Shown here: one piece after another, positions 32,369-42,931 of the stretch | Numbering within the stretch: the stretch's first letter is position 1 | Layout: each line of letters starts with the position of its first letter | The notes under the pieces: model-generated | What the model saw: only the letters and a program-made list of their open reading frames with translations | What the model was told of the DNA's origin: nothing | Database searches by the model: none | Source: Skeletonema tropicum | Lineage: Eukaryota; Bacillariophyta; Thalassiosirophyceae; Thalassiosirales; Thalassiosiraceae | Direction: 5' to 3' | Assembly (NCBI GenBank): GCA_037178625.1 | Contig: CM074142.1 | Coordinates: 1 to 64,000 of the forward strand | DNA: 64,000 bases | Position numbers and translations under genes: made by a program

Positions 32369-32474
32369 ACATCCGTCGGCAGCCAACAGCCGAATAAAAA
32401 ATTTGAAATGACCACATCTCGAAAAGTATGATAGCCACAACAGCGGACGAATACATGGCATACTCGCAAAAGGA
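32369..32474 (-). repeat. Inner inverted repeat, right arm, copy 2
   Basis: Reverse complement of 29540-29645, beginning acatccgtcggcagccaaca. Confidence 0.9.
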
Positions 32475-32634
32475 TGTAGAATGAGATTCCGGTGCGATTC
32501 ATGTGCCGAGCAACTCATTCGACTCACTACACGTTGGCCTCGTCTCGCTAACTAACGCTCTAGCTTTAAATGAGTTTTAAACGAGGCCTTCAAACGAATG
32601 AGAAAAAGATGAATTCCCGGGATCTGAGAAGTGT

Positions 32635-32820
32635 AAAATTGATAATATCCGAATGCAGCACGAGAGAAGGATTTGCAGTCGTCTGCTTCCATGGCGGCGA
32701 TTGTGGCGGTAGATGATGAGTTTCAATGATGTTATCCGGAGAGTTTGTGGGTTCTGGATGATAGTGGGCGGACTGCAATGGAGCTGGTGTAGATATTGCA
32801 GCTGATGATGATGCAAGATG
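32635..32820. other. Unique filler between element copy 2 and duplication copy 3
   Basis: 186 bp not present in copies 1 or 2. On the minus strand it has an open frame that reads PTNSPDNIIETHHLPPQSPP and continues into the element end. This may be a fragment of the original target locus. No function was recognised. Confidence 0.4.
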
Positions 32821-32925
32821 AAGTTTGGCTCAAAGAAAGTGAATCCAGACGAAAGCACGGCCTCAAGCCCAAGTAAGCCCAAGCAGCAGGTTGAAGAAAT
32901 CAAAGAAACAGACAGCAACGTCTGA
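32821..32925 (+). pseudogene. Anchor-L gene tail remnant, copy 3
   Basis: Only the last 34 codons (KFGSKKVNPDESTASSPSKP to the TGA) remain. There is no promoter, signal peptide or domain. Confidence 0.85.
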
Positions 32926-33050
32926 GCTGCCGTAGTTTTGGCACTATTTATTTGCTGTAGACAGTCAAGTGTGAAGGTGTAGTTGTATCGTGCATAATTA
33001 CTTAGGATTAGGGAAATGTTTGTTCGTTATCGTTTCAGTCACCAGATTTC

Positions 33051-35325
33051 TCAAAGCATCATGATAGAGACGATAATAACAGCGAGACCGCTGAGGGCAC
33101 CAAAGGTAAAGGTGGAGCTAGAGCTGTCGTCATCTTCCAACTTGGTAGGAGCAGACCCAAGGGCATCCTCGCCAGCAGCATCAACCTCAGTTTCCCAAGC
33201 TGGCTTGGAACTGAAAAATTCGACCTCGCCAGTGTTCCAATCGATCGTCAGACGAGCCCTGCTGTTACGACTGTGGTATCCCACGTAGTAGTCATTGGAG
33301 TTGCCAGCCCAAATCATCTCATCTGTCCCTTCCAAATTGAACATCTGCCCGCTAATACTATCACTTTCGAATGTTAGAGCGGTGAAGCAGTCAGTATGTT
33401 CGTGGTTTGCCCCTTCAGCTGCCAATTCCGTTCCAACCCAGTGACGAAAGGCAGAATCCTTGTCATCGATTACGTAGGCACCGATATTAGGGCCCAATCG
33501 AGAGGTCCAATCCTGTTACTGGAGAGTAAGTTTCCTCCAGGTTTCATTAGCAAAACTTTCCCCCCGTTCATACCATTGTGCACGGTATCAAATTCGTTGG
33601 CAAAGCCAAAGGATAACCACCCGAACACATCGTTGAACGTGAGACGAGCTTTGAGCTTCTTCTGACCATCTTCACTCTCGACAATTGACCAAAAAAGGTT
33701 CGTATCTGGGCCTGGCTTTGTGGGATCGGGCTTCAAAGAGATCACATGATCGTATTCGTCTTGATTATTGAACTCAGTCCATAGGTCAGCGGTGCATGTT
33801 TCTTCATCTTGTTGGTCGATTTGAGGGTAGGGCGTGATGGGATGAGTAATGTGCGTGTTATTGGTGCAAGCTATGAATGACAAGAGAGAGGAAGGAGAGA
33901 AGTTAGGCAAGTTGGTTGTAGATCATGTCGATGTGACAAACTTTTTCTGAATATTCCTTACCTGGGAAGTAATCTCCATGACCTTTTCCATCTTCTACTA
34001 CCAGCTCGCGAGGATCTACACATTGCAAACCTAAGTTGCGATCGCCACAAGTCGCCGTCTCTTCAGTCAGGGCCATGCAGCGGAACCAGCAAAACATTTC
34101 ATCATCTGCGCACAGGTTGGCAGCAACACCATTTCCTCCACCTCCGTCTGAGAGGAACCTAGATGTATTTATGACAGTCATTGAGTTTGAGGAGCATCCG
34201 ATTCCAATGGGAATACTTTCTCCTTTGGAACTTGGCTCAACTAAGGCTTGACGTAGCTGGCCGAAGGTAGTAGTAGGAGCCTCTGGGAGGTAAGCATCAT
34301 TTGGGGGCAAGACCATCCTTCCATACCATACTCGCGGCTGCTGAGTAGATAGAGAGAGGGCATGTGGAGTAGCACGAAGGGCCTTTTTCCCATCTGCGTC
34401 TCCGAGCTGAGCATTAATGATATGGTGCACTGAATCTCCCAACATAAAAACTAAGTCATCGTCTTCAGTAAACTCCAACATTACAATCTCCCCAGTGGTG
34501 GAATCTAGGACGTAGAATCCATTAGAGAGCTCCAATGATTGCTTGCTCGAGTAATCAACAAGCATTCCTGGTAGTGAATGCAATGAATAAGCCTTGATCG
34601 GTGTGAAGATCAATAGTCGTATCGTGGTCAGTCTCCTTCCTTCTCATTGTCGCCCTTTTGGTAAGAATGGAAATGCTCGAGCTGTTCACCGCCCATCACT
34701 ACAGATTCAACATCATCGTAGTTATTGCCACTCTCATCATTACTAGACAATTAAGAGAGGATGAGGCAAAGATAATCCTGACTCAACTGAGAGACGTGCA
34801 GCAAAAAGGCGTGTAGCTTCGCCGACTTGTAGAACGAAATGCGGTGAGATGTTCTTGGAATGCATGACAGGCAGATGACTGGTGAGGATTGCTTGCAAGG
34901 AATTCATCCAGGATATGAATGGGTTGCTGTTGAGCCTTCTTTTCATTGTTGGATGGTAGGGAGGTTGTGGCAAATGATTTACGTACCGTCCCATCGTCGA
35001 GATGTTGCGAAGGGACATCATCTCCGATGTCCACCATGCATGCATGCAAGTTGGACATGAGATCATTTTTCATCTCACGGAATCGGTGGCCAACATTTGA
35101 GGTGATATCAGTGATTGAAACGTAGCCATCCTTGGTGAGTGCATCGAGTAGAAGATTGTTGTCATCATTGATTGATGAGAGGCTGGTGTAGGTAATCCTT
35201 TGGGGGCTCTTGGCAATAGCATGTGCCGCTGCTGTGTTGCTTGAAGTCGACGAAGAAGCTGCCGCTGACGATACAACGGAGGCACATGCGAGGAGTCGCA
35301 AAAGGAGTTGAGGTGTCATTATCAT
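33051..35325 (-). pseudogene. Oxygenase-DOMON fusion, copy 3, multiply frameshifted
   Basis: The same gene as 21218-23485 with intron 33871-33961. Extra single bases break the frame near 33,489, 33,529, 34,573, 34,630, 34,749 and 34,825. Start codon and signal peptide are intact (35325). Nearly all changes are one-base insertions, which is more like unpolished long-read sequence next to a gap than ordinary decay. Confidence 0.8.
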
Positions 35326-35405
35326 TAAGTATGCTTCAGCAAGGACTGTGAGATTGTGAGCAACTGTAAATTTGGATAATTAAATTGGGTTCCCTCCTGG
35401 CCAAA

Positions 35406-35421
35406 ACCACTAATTAGTGGT
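35406..35421. repeat. Subterminal palindrome 1
   Basis: ACCACTAATTAGTGGT, a perfect 16-bp palindrome 20 bp inside the left end; a likely transposase-binding site. Confidence 0.75.
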
Positions 35422-35591
35422 CGTACGTAGATGGTATATAGAGGGCATTCTAACACCTCCCAAACCCTAACATTCAAGGAATACACCACCAAAGACCTCT
35501 ACAACAGAGTCCAAGCCCAAAAATCCGCAATGAAAACGCCCAAATAGAAGTAGAGATAGCTATATACACACCATAAAATCGCTATTTTAGT

Positions 35592-35609
35592 GACCACTAA
35601 TTAGTGGTC
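35592..35609. repeat. Subterminal palindrome 2
   Basis: GACCACTAATTAGTGGTC, an 18-bp palindrome, the second copy on the left side. Confidence 0.75.
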
Positions 35610-36988
35610 GAGAATTATGTGTTGTTGTGTAATTGTTTATGCTTCCCCCAACAAACAGTGCACATGGGAACCTTCTTATGATATGTGGAGTAGGTTTTGA
35701 CCTCTATGCGGCATGTGGCACGCCTATCCTTGATGTACTGTGTGCCAACCTTCTGCCGACATTTTGTAAAATCTGGCTTGAATTCAAGCACGGGCTTGAC
35801 CGTCTAGCTCGCCTGTTGGGGCGAATAGGAGAGCAGGAAGCTTTCCTGCACTGCATATGATGTTGTTCTAACATTTACTTGGCTGATTGACGACGAAAAT
35901 CACGTTGGGGTGGAGAATTCTCAACTCTAGTATGCGATATCTTGACACGAGAAGGGCGCAAATTAGCGCAAATTCTGCTGAAATGAGGTGTAGGCGCAGG
36001 TTTAGCGGAGATAACAGCCAATCAAAGGATATCGTCGTGTACATTAATGTCGTTGTGGTCGCTGTGCAAGAGATCACCATCGGATTTGCATTACTTATTG
36101 GCCAAACATACATCATAGAGTGGTGATTTGGTGCTGATGGATGCCAATTTTTTTTTGGAAAAAATGCGCTACACCACAACCTGGCATCACCTGCAGCCGC
36201 CCTGTCATTAATTTGGACCATTCCACCAACAATATTCCTATAATTAATATCATATGATGCTGTCTTTGTTTTTATTCCATTTAAAGCGGTTGATTTGTCG
36301 AATAATTATTGAATATTGCCATTATATTTGTGTCGATAAATCGTCATCATCGCATCCCCGTCGCTTCAATTCATGTGAGATGCTAACCAAAACGAACTCT
36401 CTTGGGTAGATGGGCCGCTTTCCATGTCCCCATCTGTAGATAGGTTGGCCGCTTTGGGTAGGGATCGTTGTTTTCGAGTAGAATACCGTCGTATGTCGAC
36501 TGCAAATAACTTTGCATGGTGGTTGGGACATCATCCGGTTGCCGGTGAAGTTTGTGCATGATTGTTGTAGGATCCAGGCCATCTCGATGCTCTTCTTCGA
36601 CCACCTGGTTAGCCACTCATATTGTGACTGTTGTGGTATGCTTTCTGATGGGTAAAAGCATCTACTAAATGCAGATACGACGGCTCGTATGCTGGGCCTC
36701 TTTCGCCATGGTGATGGTGTGATGAAATGTGAGTTCTACGGGTGGCAACATTTTTGATATCAATTCCTACGTACCCCCAAGTTGAAGTTGCAAAACTTCC
36801 GAAAAAAACTCGTCGGCTGTTCGCCAAATTTGTCAGTAGGCTAGTGTTTGAACGTTAATAGGTTGGGCCCTCTCCAGGGAACACGTGAGATAATGGGTGT
36901 ACGCCTTGTCAAGACATTGAAGAGGGTGCCACCTGAATTTGATAACGTTTGAGTGATTATAAGGGGGTTCGTAGGAGATCGTAAACTG

Positions 36989-37004
36989 ACCACTAATTAG
37001 TGGT
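36989..37004. repeat. Subterminal palindrome 3
   Basis: ACCACTAATTAGTGGT near the right end, in the position mirroring palindrome 1. Confidence 0.75.
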
Positions 37005-37117
37005 TTTTCCGCTATTTAGTGGCCCCAGGAGGGAACCCAAATAATAAATAGATGATTGGATGGCATGGCGGAGCTACCTCTTCTCCTGGGCTTGGATACA
37101 GAGAGTTGAACGTTGAA

Positions 37118-38408
37118 AGATCCTGGGGATTCATCATTTTTGAGCGGGAACGAAATCGAAAAGGCCTCGTTCGAATCGAATATTGAAGCTAGATAAATCA
37201 CTTATTGAATGTGGCCAATAGTGTGATATTCGAAGATGCAAACCATCATGTTCACGACATCGACGACAATGGAATCTAACTTTACGTCCTCTTTGCGAGT
37301 ATGCCATGTATTCGTCCGCTGTTGTGGCTATCATACTTTTTCGAGATATGGCCATTCAAATTTTTTATTCGGCTGTTGGCTGCCGACGGATGTCGATGGG
37401 GCCTCTATCTTATATGGCTTGTATGTGCCCATCTAGGTCGACACATCATCATTTGCAGCATCCACACTCGCTCTACTATCTATCCGATAGACTCCAGAAG
37501 CTTCATGACACATAAAAAGTCATACAAGTATGTGTCCTTGTGCCTTCTATCGGATGTGTATTTACGGAGGCTTTGAACCGATAGTGACATCATTGAGGCA
37601 GTATGAATGGTATTCTTGCGGTGTTATGCATTTTGGGCGGTGTTGGGGGGGGGGGGGGGGGTAATGGTTCAGGTTGTTTGGCAATGCCATTGCTAACAGA
37701 TGCTCGAGTATGTATACTTCGTATTCGATTTAAAAATGATTTTGCAAAGAAACCATCACTTCAATGCATCCTACTTAGGAGATGTCATCGCTGTCCTCAG
37801 GGGCGTTGCAAAAAGCAACTCGGAAAGCAGTTGCCTATTTATTCAAGAATAATCCTACTTTGCGCCATCAACTCTTCACCGACAAAACTCTTGCTATTAT
37901 TCTTCGGGATGTATGTGGTTTCGTCGATATCGATGCCGATACAGTGTCAAAGGCCTTTTAGCGTCGGGCGGAGAGACCAAGTACCCAATGAAATTGAAGG
38001 ACATGGGTATTGAATACAGTGGAGATGGTATTCTTTTCGTGTATAAGGCACACAGGCTCCCGGATGGACAATATTTCTCTGCAATTGGTTGGTTTAATTC
38101 AGTCGACGAAGCACAAGTAGTTCACCCCGATGTCCGTAGGAAGCTGACGAACATCGCATTCAATGACGGCGAAGTGAAAGCTGCATTCCAGAAGCATTTT
38201 AGACAAGAATCGCAAGAAGAAAGGCAAGGCTAGAAGAACGAATAAGCGTTCCATCATCATCATCATCATTGGAGAAACAGAAACCACCGCCAAAGAAATT
38301 GGATGCAAAAACCTCAGCCTCAGATACCGCTCCAGTCGAACAAGAGCAAGAGAAGGCATCGGAGGAACAGCCAGCAGAAGTTCATCGCCCTGCCGCACCT
38401 ACGCCAGA
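37118..38408. mobile_element. Unclassified inverted-repeat element, copy 3 (cut by gap)
   Basis: The left part only, from agatcctggggattc. The first bases of the terminal repeat and about 70 bp of the flank are missing. The left inner arm is present from about 37,288 with single-base indels. The right half lies in or beyond the gap. An 18-G run at 37645-37662 replaces a short stretch found in copies 1 and 2. Confidence 0.65.
37792..38408 (+). pseudogene. Element ORF 1, copy 3, frameshifted and cut by gap
   Basis: Starts MSSLSSGALQKATRKAV as in copy 2. Extra bases near 37,960 (ccttttagcg), 38,200 and 38,250 break the frame. It is followed by the common linker KLDAKTSASDTAPVEQEQEK and then Ns. 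Confidence 0.7.
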
Positions 38409-38908
38409 NNNNNNNNNNNNNNNNNNNNNNNNNNNNNNNNNNNNNNNNNNNNNNNNNNNNNNNNNNNNNNNNNNNNNNNNNNNNNNNNNNNNNNNNNNNN
38501 NNNNNNNNNNNNNNNNNNNNNNNNNNNNNNNNNNNNNNNNNNNNNNNNNNNNNNNNNNNNNNNNNNNNNNNNNNNNNNNNNNNNNNNNNNNNNNNNNNNN
38601 NNNNNNNNNNNNNNNNNNNNNNNNNNNNNNNNNNNNNNNNNNNNNNNNNNNNNNNNNNNNNNNNNNNNNNNNNNNNNNNNNNNNNNNNNNNNNNNNNNNN
38701 NNNNNNNNNNNNNNNNNNNNNNNNNNNNNNNNNNNNNNNNNNNNNNNNNNNNNNNNNNNNNNNNNNNNNNNNNNNNNNNNNNNNNNNNNNNNNNNNNNNN
38801 NNNNNNNNNNNNNNNNNNNNNNNNNNNNNNNNNNNNNNNNNNNNNNNNNNNNNNNNNNNNNNNNNNNNNNNNNNNNNNNNNNNNNNNNNNNNNNNNNNNN
38901 NNNNNNNN
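38409..38908. other. Assembly gap (500 N)
   Basis: Exactly 500 unknown bases, so the true length is unknown. The left side is the inverted-repeat element copy 3; the right side begins inside a Helitron-type gene. The two sides need not be adjacent as drawn. Confidence 0.98.
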
Positions 38909-41900
38909 AGGAGTGCATGGTGCACCACTGCAATGTGTATTGCCTTGGTACAAATACGAAATGCGAACGTCGTGAGTGTAGGTTTGGGTAGTACGGTACG
39001 GAGACAGAGTACGGCAAGTGTGATACAGATGGGAAACCACTCAGCAAAGTATCGGTGATAGTAACAGATCAAAAGGGAGTGGAACACTTCCAACTACGCC
39101 GTACAAAGTCGCGAAAGTCATGTCAGCACAGTAGGACACTGTTGCAAACCTGGAGGGCAAACATAGATATCCAGCTACTGGTTTATAGGTCACATCCAGA
39201 CAAACCCGATGTCAGCGAGATTGAGAACGTTTGCAAATATGTCGTAGCATACGCCAGCAAGAAGAACCACACGTCCAAGAAGGAGAAAGAAGCAGTGCAG
39301 AACATTGTGCAAAGGTAAGTGTGCTCTGAAGATGAAAGTTGTCTCTCACACTGAATTCAGTGCAGTTGTGTATTCCGCCATCTTCTTTGGTAAAACTGTG
39401 CGGTGCACAATTTTGCAAATTGAAACAAAATCTTACGCTGGGTAACCTCACTGTATTCCGCCATCGACTTTGGTAAAACTGTGCAGTGCACAATTTTGCA
39501 AATTGAAACAATCGAACACTGTTAACCCCACTGCTAACACAACCTACCGCCACTATTAATTCTCACCTCCCAGCAAAAGCTCCGAGGATATAAGTGGTGT
39601 CCAAACATTGGTGAAAATGTCACTGAACTGGATGACAAGCAAAAGGCTCATCAGCATACAAGAGGCGGTGCACGAGATTGATAGGCTGAGTTTAACACTC
39701 TGTTCAGATGTGATCACTTACGTGTCGGTTCAGAATTGTCTGAAGCTACGAAAATCATCCGACCCTAAGCCAAACGACTTGGTCTATAGCTATGCAAGCA
39801 GGGAGGAAAAGTACAGCAAACTGACCTTGGATCAGTACTTTTACAAGGAGTGGTGTAGGAAAAAGTTCATGATAGACCCTGACAGCAATAGACGCATGAA
39901 CAGGATACTCATCGCCAAAGGACTCAATTGCAGACCACGTTACCCGGTGGACTACGATTATGCAAGAGGAATGTTGTTACTTCACAAGCCATGGAGCTTC
40001 GACAAACCACTTAATTTACGCGACAGACAGAGAACAATCAATACATTCAAGTTGATGCTGCAGAAAAGACAGGTCCCTACAAGTGTTTGGACCGAATACC
40101 AGAGAGCTGTTAGATACGCGCAAGAAAAAAGGATCGAATGTGTGGCAAGAAAAGGGACAATTCAAGCAGATGTCAACATTGACGAGCTCGACGATGACGA
40201 GGTAGATCAACACCTGAATCATTTGCACTCGACCCAACTCTCTGATAGGAAAGTGGATGAGTTACTTTTGGGGGGCAAGAAAATCGACGTAGGATTGAAT
40301 CACGATTGGTCGAAGAGCTCGTTTGATGGAGAAAGAGACGTAACAATACCAGGGGAGGAGTACACAGTCAAACTCAGAGAGCAACGTGCCAGAGCCATGA
40401 TGGACGATCATTCAGGCGCAACAATACCCACGAAATCTGACGGATCAAGTTACAACATCGAGGAACTGTCCGAGGAACAGGCGATGATCGTACTCGCCAC
40501 TGTCGATACTGTGGTGAAATTCCTTGATAATGACGAGGATTACAAGCCGCTACGAGCAACAATTACAGGAATGGGTGGGTGCGGGAAATCGCTGGTAATT
40601 AACACCATCATTTCCATCATCAGGAAGCTGACCGATTCGAACAAGACAGTCCAGGTTGCTGCTCCTTCAGGCAGCGCAGCGTACAACGTCAAAGGGTGCA
40701 CGCTGCACTCACTTCTGGGAATTAACGTACAGGTACCTTACAAATCATTGGACGCAAAAAGAAGAGAAGAAATGTGCAATAAACTGAAAGAGCTGCTCGT
40801 ACTGATGGTCGATGAAAGAAGCATGTTGGGCTCACACGTAACATTCGGTGCAGAGGAGCATGTGAGAGATTGCGCATTTAATGGGCACAATAAACGGGAG
40901 AGGTGGGGCGGTGTCCCGGTTGTGTTGTTCTTCGGTGACGACTACCAGCTGCCACCGTCCAACAAGGGGGGAGCAATAAACGGCTACCACGAATACCACA
41001 ACAACGATAGGCCAAAAACAATGACAGGAAAGAGTAAAAACAATCAAATATGCGATTACGAGGGTAGCAAAATCTTGACTGAGATGATGACGGATGTGGT
41101 CTTCATGTTGACGAAGAATTTTAGAGCAAAAGACAAGGAGGATAGCGATCTCATGAACAGGATGAGAGTGGGGAACCAGACTGATGAGGATGCAAAGCGC
41201 CTGATCAAACTACACATAGACGAACTCGGAAAATATCATCCAAAACTGAGGGAAGAGGTAGAAAATGACCCAAAGACGTTGTGGGTATACGCGAAACGGG
41301 ACGATATGTCCCAGAAAAATGTAGACATGCTGATCAAAACACACGAACGACTGAAAGTACCAATAGCTAGGCTCAGGTGTCAATTCAGCAGCAGGATGGC
41401 GGGCAATAACACAGCATACCAGTCGCACTTTTACGGCAGGAGGCTATTCTACACCTTTGATGTGTGCGTAGGTGCACATGTTTGCTTGGAGTCAGCCAAC
41501 ATCGATCCCAACTCAGGATTGTACGTCTCAGCTATTGGGGTAGTTGTCGAGATCGTTTACGATAAGGATCGCTCCGTTGGACCAAACGGTAAAGGTGAGG
41601 TTAGCCTACCGAAGTACATTGTTGTGGATTTCCCTACATACAAACCACCACCAGGCGAGGACCCATGGGACAAGAACAACCCAACGGTGAGTAAAAGTTG
41701 ACACACGAAAGACACAAGACAATTGCCACTCTCTGCGAAAACACTACTAACTCATTTCATACTGATACAAATGCATCCTACCCCAACTTATTGCGCACAG
41801 CACGTGCCAATCCCACCCTACGAGCAGATTTGCAACAGAGGATGCTGCACCGCATTATTCATGCCATTGCAAATTGCCTACGCCATCACCATCCACCGCT

Positions 41901-42412
41901 GTCAAGGACTCGAAGCTGGATTCGACAAAGGAGACCGCTGGAACCGCATGATAATAGATCCAGCAGATGAGTTGTGGGAGATTAGCAAGTTTCTTGGAAC
42001 AATGTACGTGGCTACCAGCAGAGGCAAAACACTTGGCTCCAAAGATCAAGCATACCCGTCGGACAGTGCCATATACTGGACCGGAAGCAACATTTCAACG
42101 AACCGATTAAAAAATTGCAAGAGAAAGCAAAATGGCCAGTTCTGCGAATCGTACAAGAAGCGAGCAAATTGGGTGAAATACTTGGAGGGGAAGGCAGAAG
42201 AGTCGAAGACAAGGTATAGCAAGAGAAAGTTGGAAGAAATCACAGAAACATCGTACGCAGCAGCAATCAAGGGCAATTTCATCAAAGACAGGACAGACCT
42301 GACAACCAGGATTACCAACATCATAACCAACCCGAACAAGAAGTGGAAAGAAGCGAAGAAGGATCATGAAATCCCAAGTGATTACTTCGCAGGATCTTCA
42401 TCTGGTGATTAG
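38909..42412 (+). pseudogene. Helitron-type Rep/PIF1-like helicase gene, 5' end in gap
   Basis: Exons end/start at 39314/39574 (259-nt intron) and 41686/41801 (114-nt intron), all in phase. The first exon holds the tail of the Helitron replication protein: CMVHHCNVYCLG, HFQLRRTKSRK, TLLQTWRANIDIQLLVYRSH and YVVAYASKK. The rest is a superfamily 1 helicase: Walker A GMGGCGKS (about 40568-40591), Walker B LMVDERSML, the FFGDDYQLPP motif, and the C-terminal AITIHRCQGLEAGF. These proteins drive rolling-circle transposition. One in-frame TAG at 38989 interrupts the first exon (RFG-stop-YGTE), so this copy may be inactive unless the stop lies in an unseen intron. The remainder is open to 42412. The catalytic HUH and Tyr residues would lie in or before the gap. 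Confidence 0.82.
39368..39535 (+). repeat. Intronic tandem repeat with palindrome
   Basis: Two units about 83 bp apart inside the helicase intron share tgtattccgccat, tttggtaaaactgtgc and gtgcacaattttgcaaattg. Each unit contains a near palindrome (aaaactgtgcagtgcacaat). The related inverted string gcacagttttacaaaa occurs twice downstream of the gene (about 42,427 and 42,541). Confidence 0.75.
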
Positions 42413-42611
42413 TAAAATTGATCACTGCACAGTTTTACAAAACAGACACTTTCTCAACACAAAGAATACAACAACTCAATTAAGCGTCTGCATCTGGTGA
42501 TCAGTAAAACATCTGCAAGCGCACGATTCGATATATCAAGCACAGTTTTACAAAAAGACATTTTCTCGTGACGAAGAAAGACAAAAACTAAATCGACTAA
42601 CGCCCGTGTAA

Positions 42612-42931
42612 AACCTGTATTTCTTTCTCGTACAGACCGATTTAGATGCTCAAAAAGCGCATCTAGTACAGTCAATTTCTCGCTTTCAACAGGTACTTCT
42701 TGCTTTCTACATAGGAACACATACAGATCCTACGCCGGTAGTCTCTACCGAGGACTCTACGTGTCCCTAAAGTAAACCTTCTCACTAAAAAACACATGTA
42801 CTGATTCCTACCTATAACTCTGTAGAATAATGGGGGTGAAAAATAATGAATTTTCCCACCTGTAATAGAAGGGCACCTGCGGCCCCCTATTACGCTGCTC
42901 TGCACTCCATGAACGGGGGCCCCGAGGGCCG
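42612..42931 (+). repeat. Helitron-end-like direct repeat, upstream copy
   Basis: About 320 bp containing cctgtatttctttct, ggtacttctygctttctac, ctctacgtgtcc and ctgattcctacc, and ending in the hairpin ggccccgagggcc. A diverged copy lies at 44530-44858 in the same direction. Here the hairpin is followed by gatgaatg, without a CTRR end, and the ATG of the next gene starts within it. Confidence 0.75.

Larger units (their letters stand above)
29362..32634. mobile_element. Unclassified inverted-repeat element, copy 2 (longest form, ~3.27 kb)
   Basis: Outer ends acagttctcagatcttgggg (left) and its near reverse complement ending gatctgagaagtgt (right) give imperfect terminal inverted repeats. The inner 106-bp arms lie at 29540-29645 and 32369-32474 and are nearly identical. 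No clear target duplication was seen. Between the arms lie three plus-strand frames described separately. No DDE, tyrosine or HUH motif was recognised. Confidence 0.65.
26126..32820. repeat. Segmental duplication, copy 2
   Basis: Second copy of the block, containing a truncated anchor-L gene, a frameshifted oxygenase-DOMON gene and the longest version of the inverted-repeat element. Differences from copy 1 in the gene part are few, mostly substitutions. Confidence 0.9.
35386..37039. mobile_element. Harbinger-like DNA transposon, apparently non-autonomous
   Basis: 1,654 bp inserted in duplication copy 3 and absent from copies 1 and 2. It has perfect 15-bp terminal inverted repeats (TGGGTTCCCTCCTGG / CCAGGAGGGAACCCA). 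The flanking AAT on each side could be a 3-bp target duplication, as in PIF/Harbinger elements. Three subterminal copies of the palindrome ACCACTAATTAGTGGT are present. Internal frames are short; one minus-strand frame (36383-36616, MANQVVEEEHRDGLDP) looks coding but no DDE motif was recognised. Superfamily assignment is tentative. Confidence 0.7.
32821..38408. repeat. Segmental duplication, copy 3 (interrupted, ends at gap)
   Basis: Begins inside the anchor-L tail (aagtttggctcaaag), carries the oxygenase-DOMON region to about 35,385, is interrupted by a 1.65 kb insertion, resumes at 37,040 and runs into the N gap inside the element ORF. Variants match copy 1 in some stretches and copy 2 in others. 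Many single extra bases are present. Confidence 0.85.

Noticed and set aside
38269..39093. Several frames of 210-260 codons across the N gap
   Set aside because: They exist only because unknown bases contain no stops.
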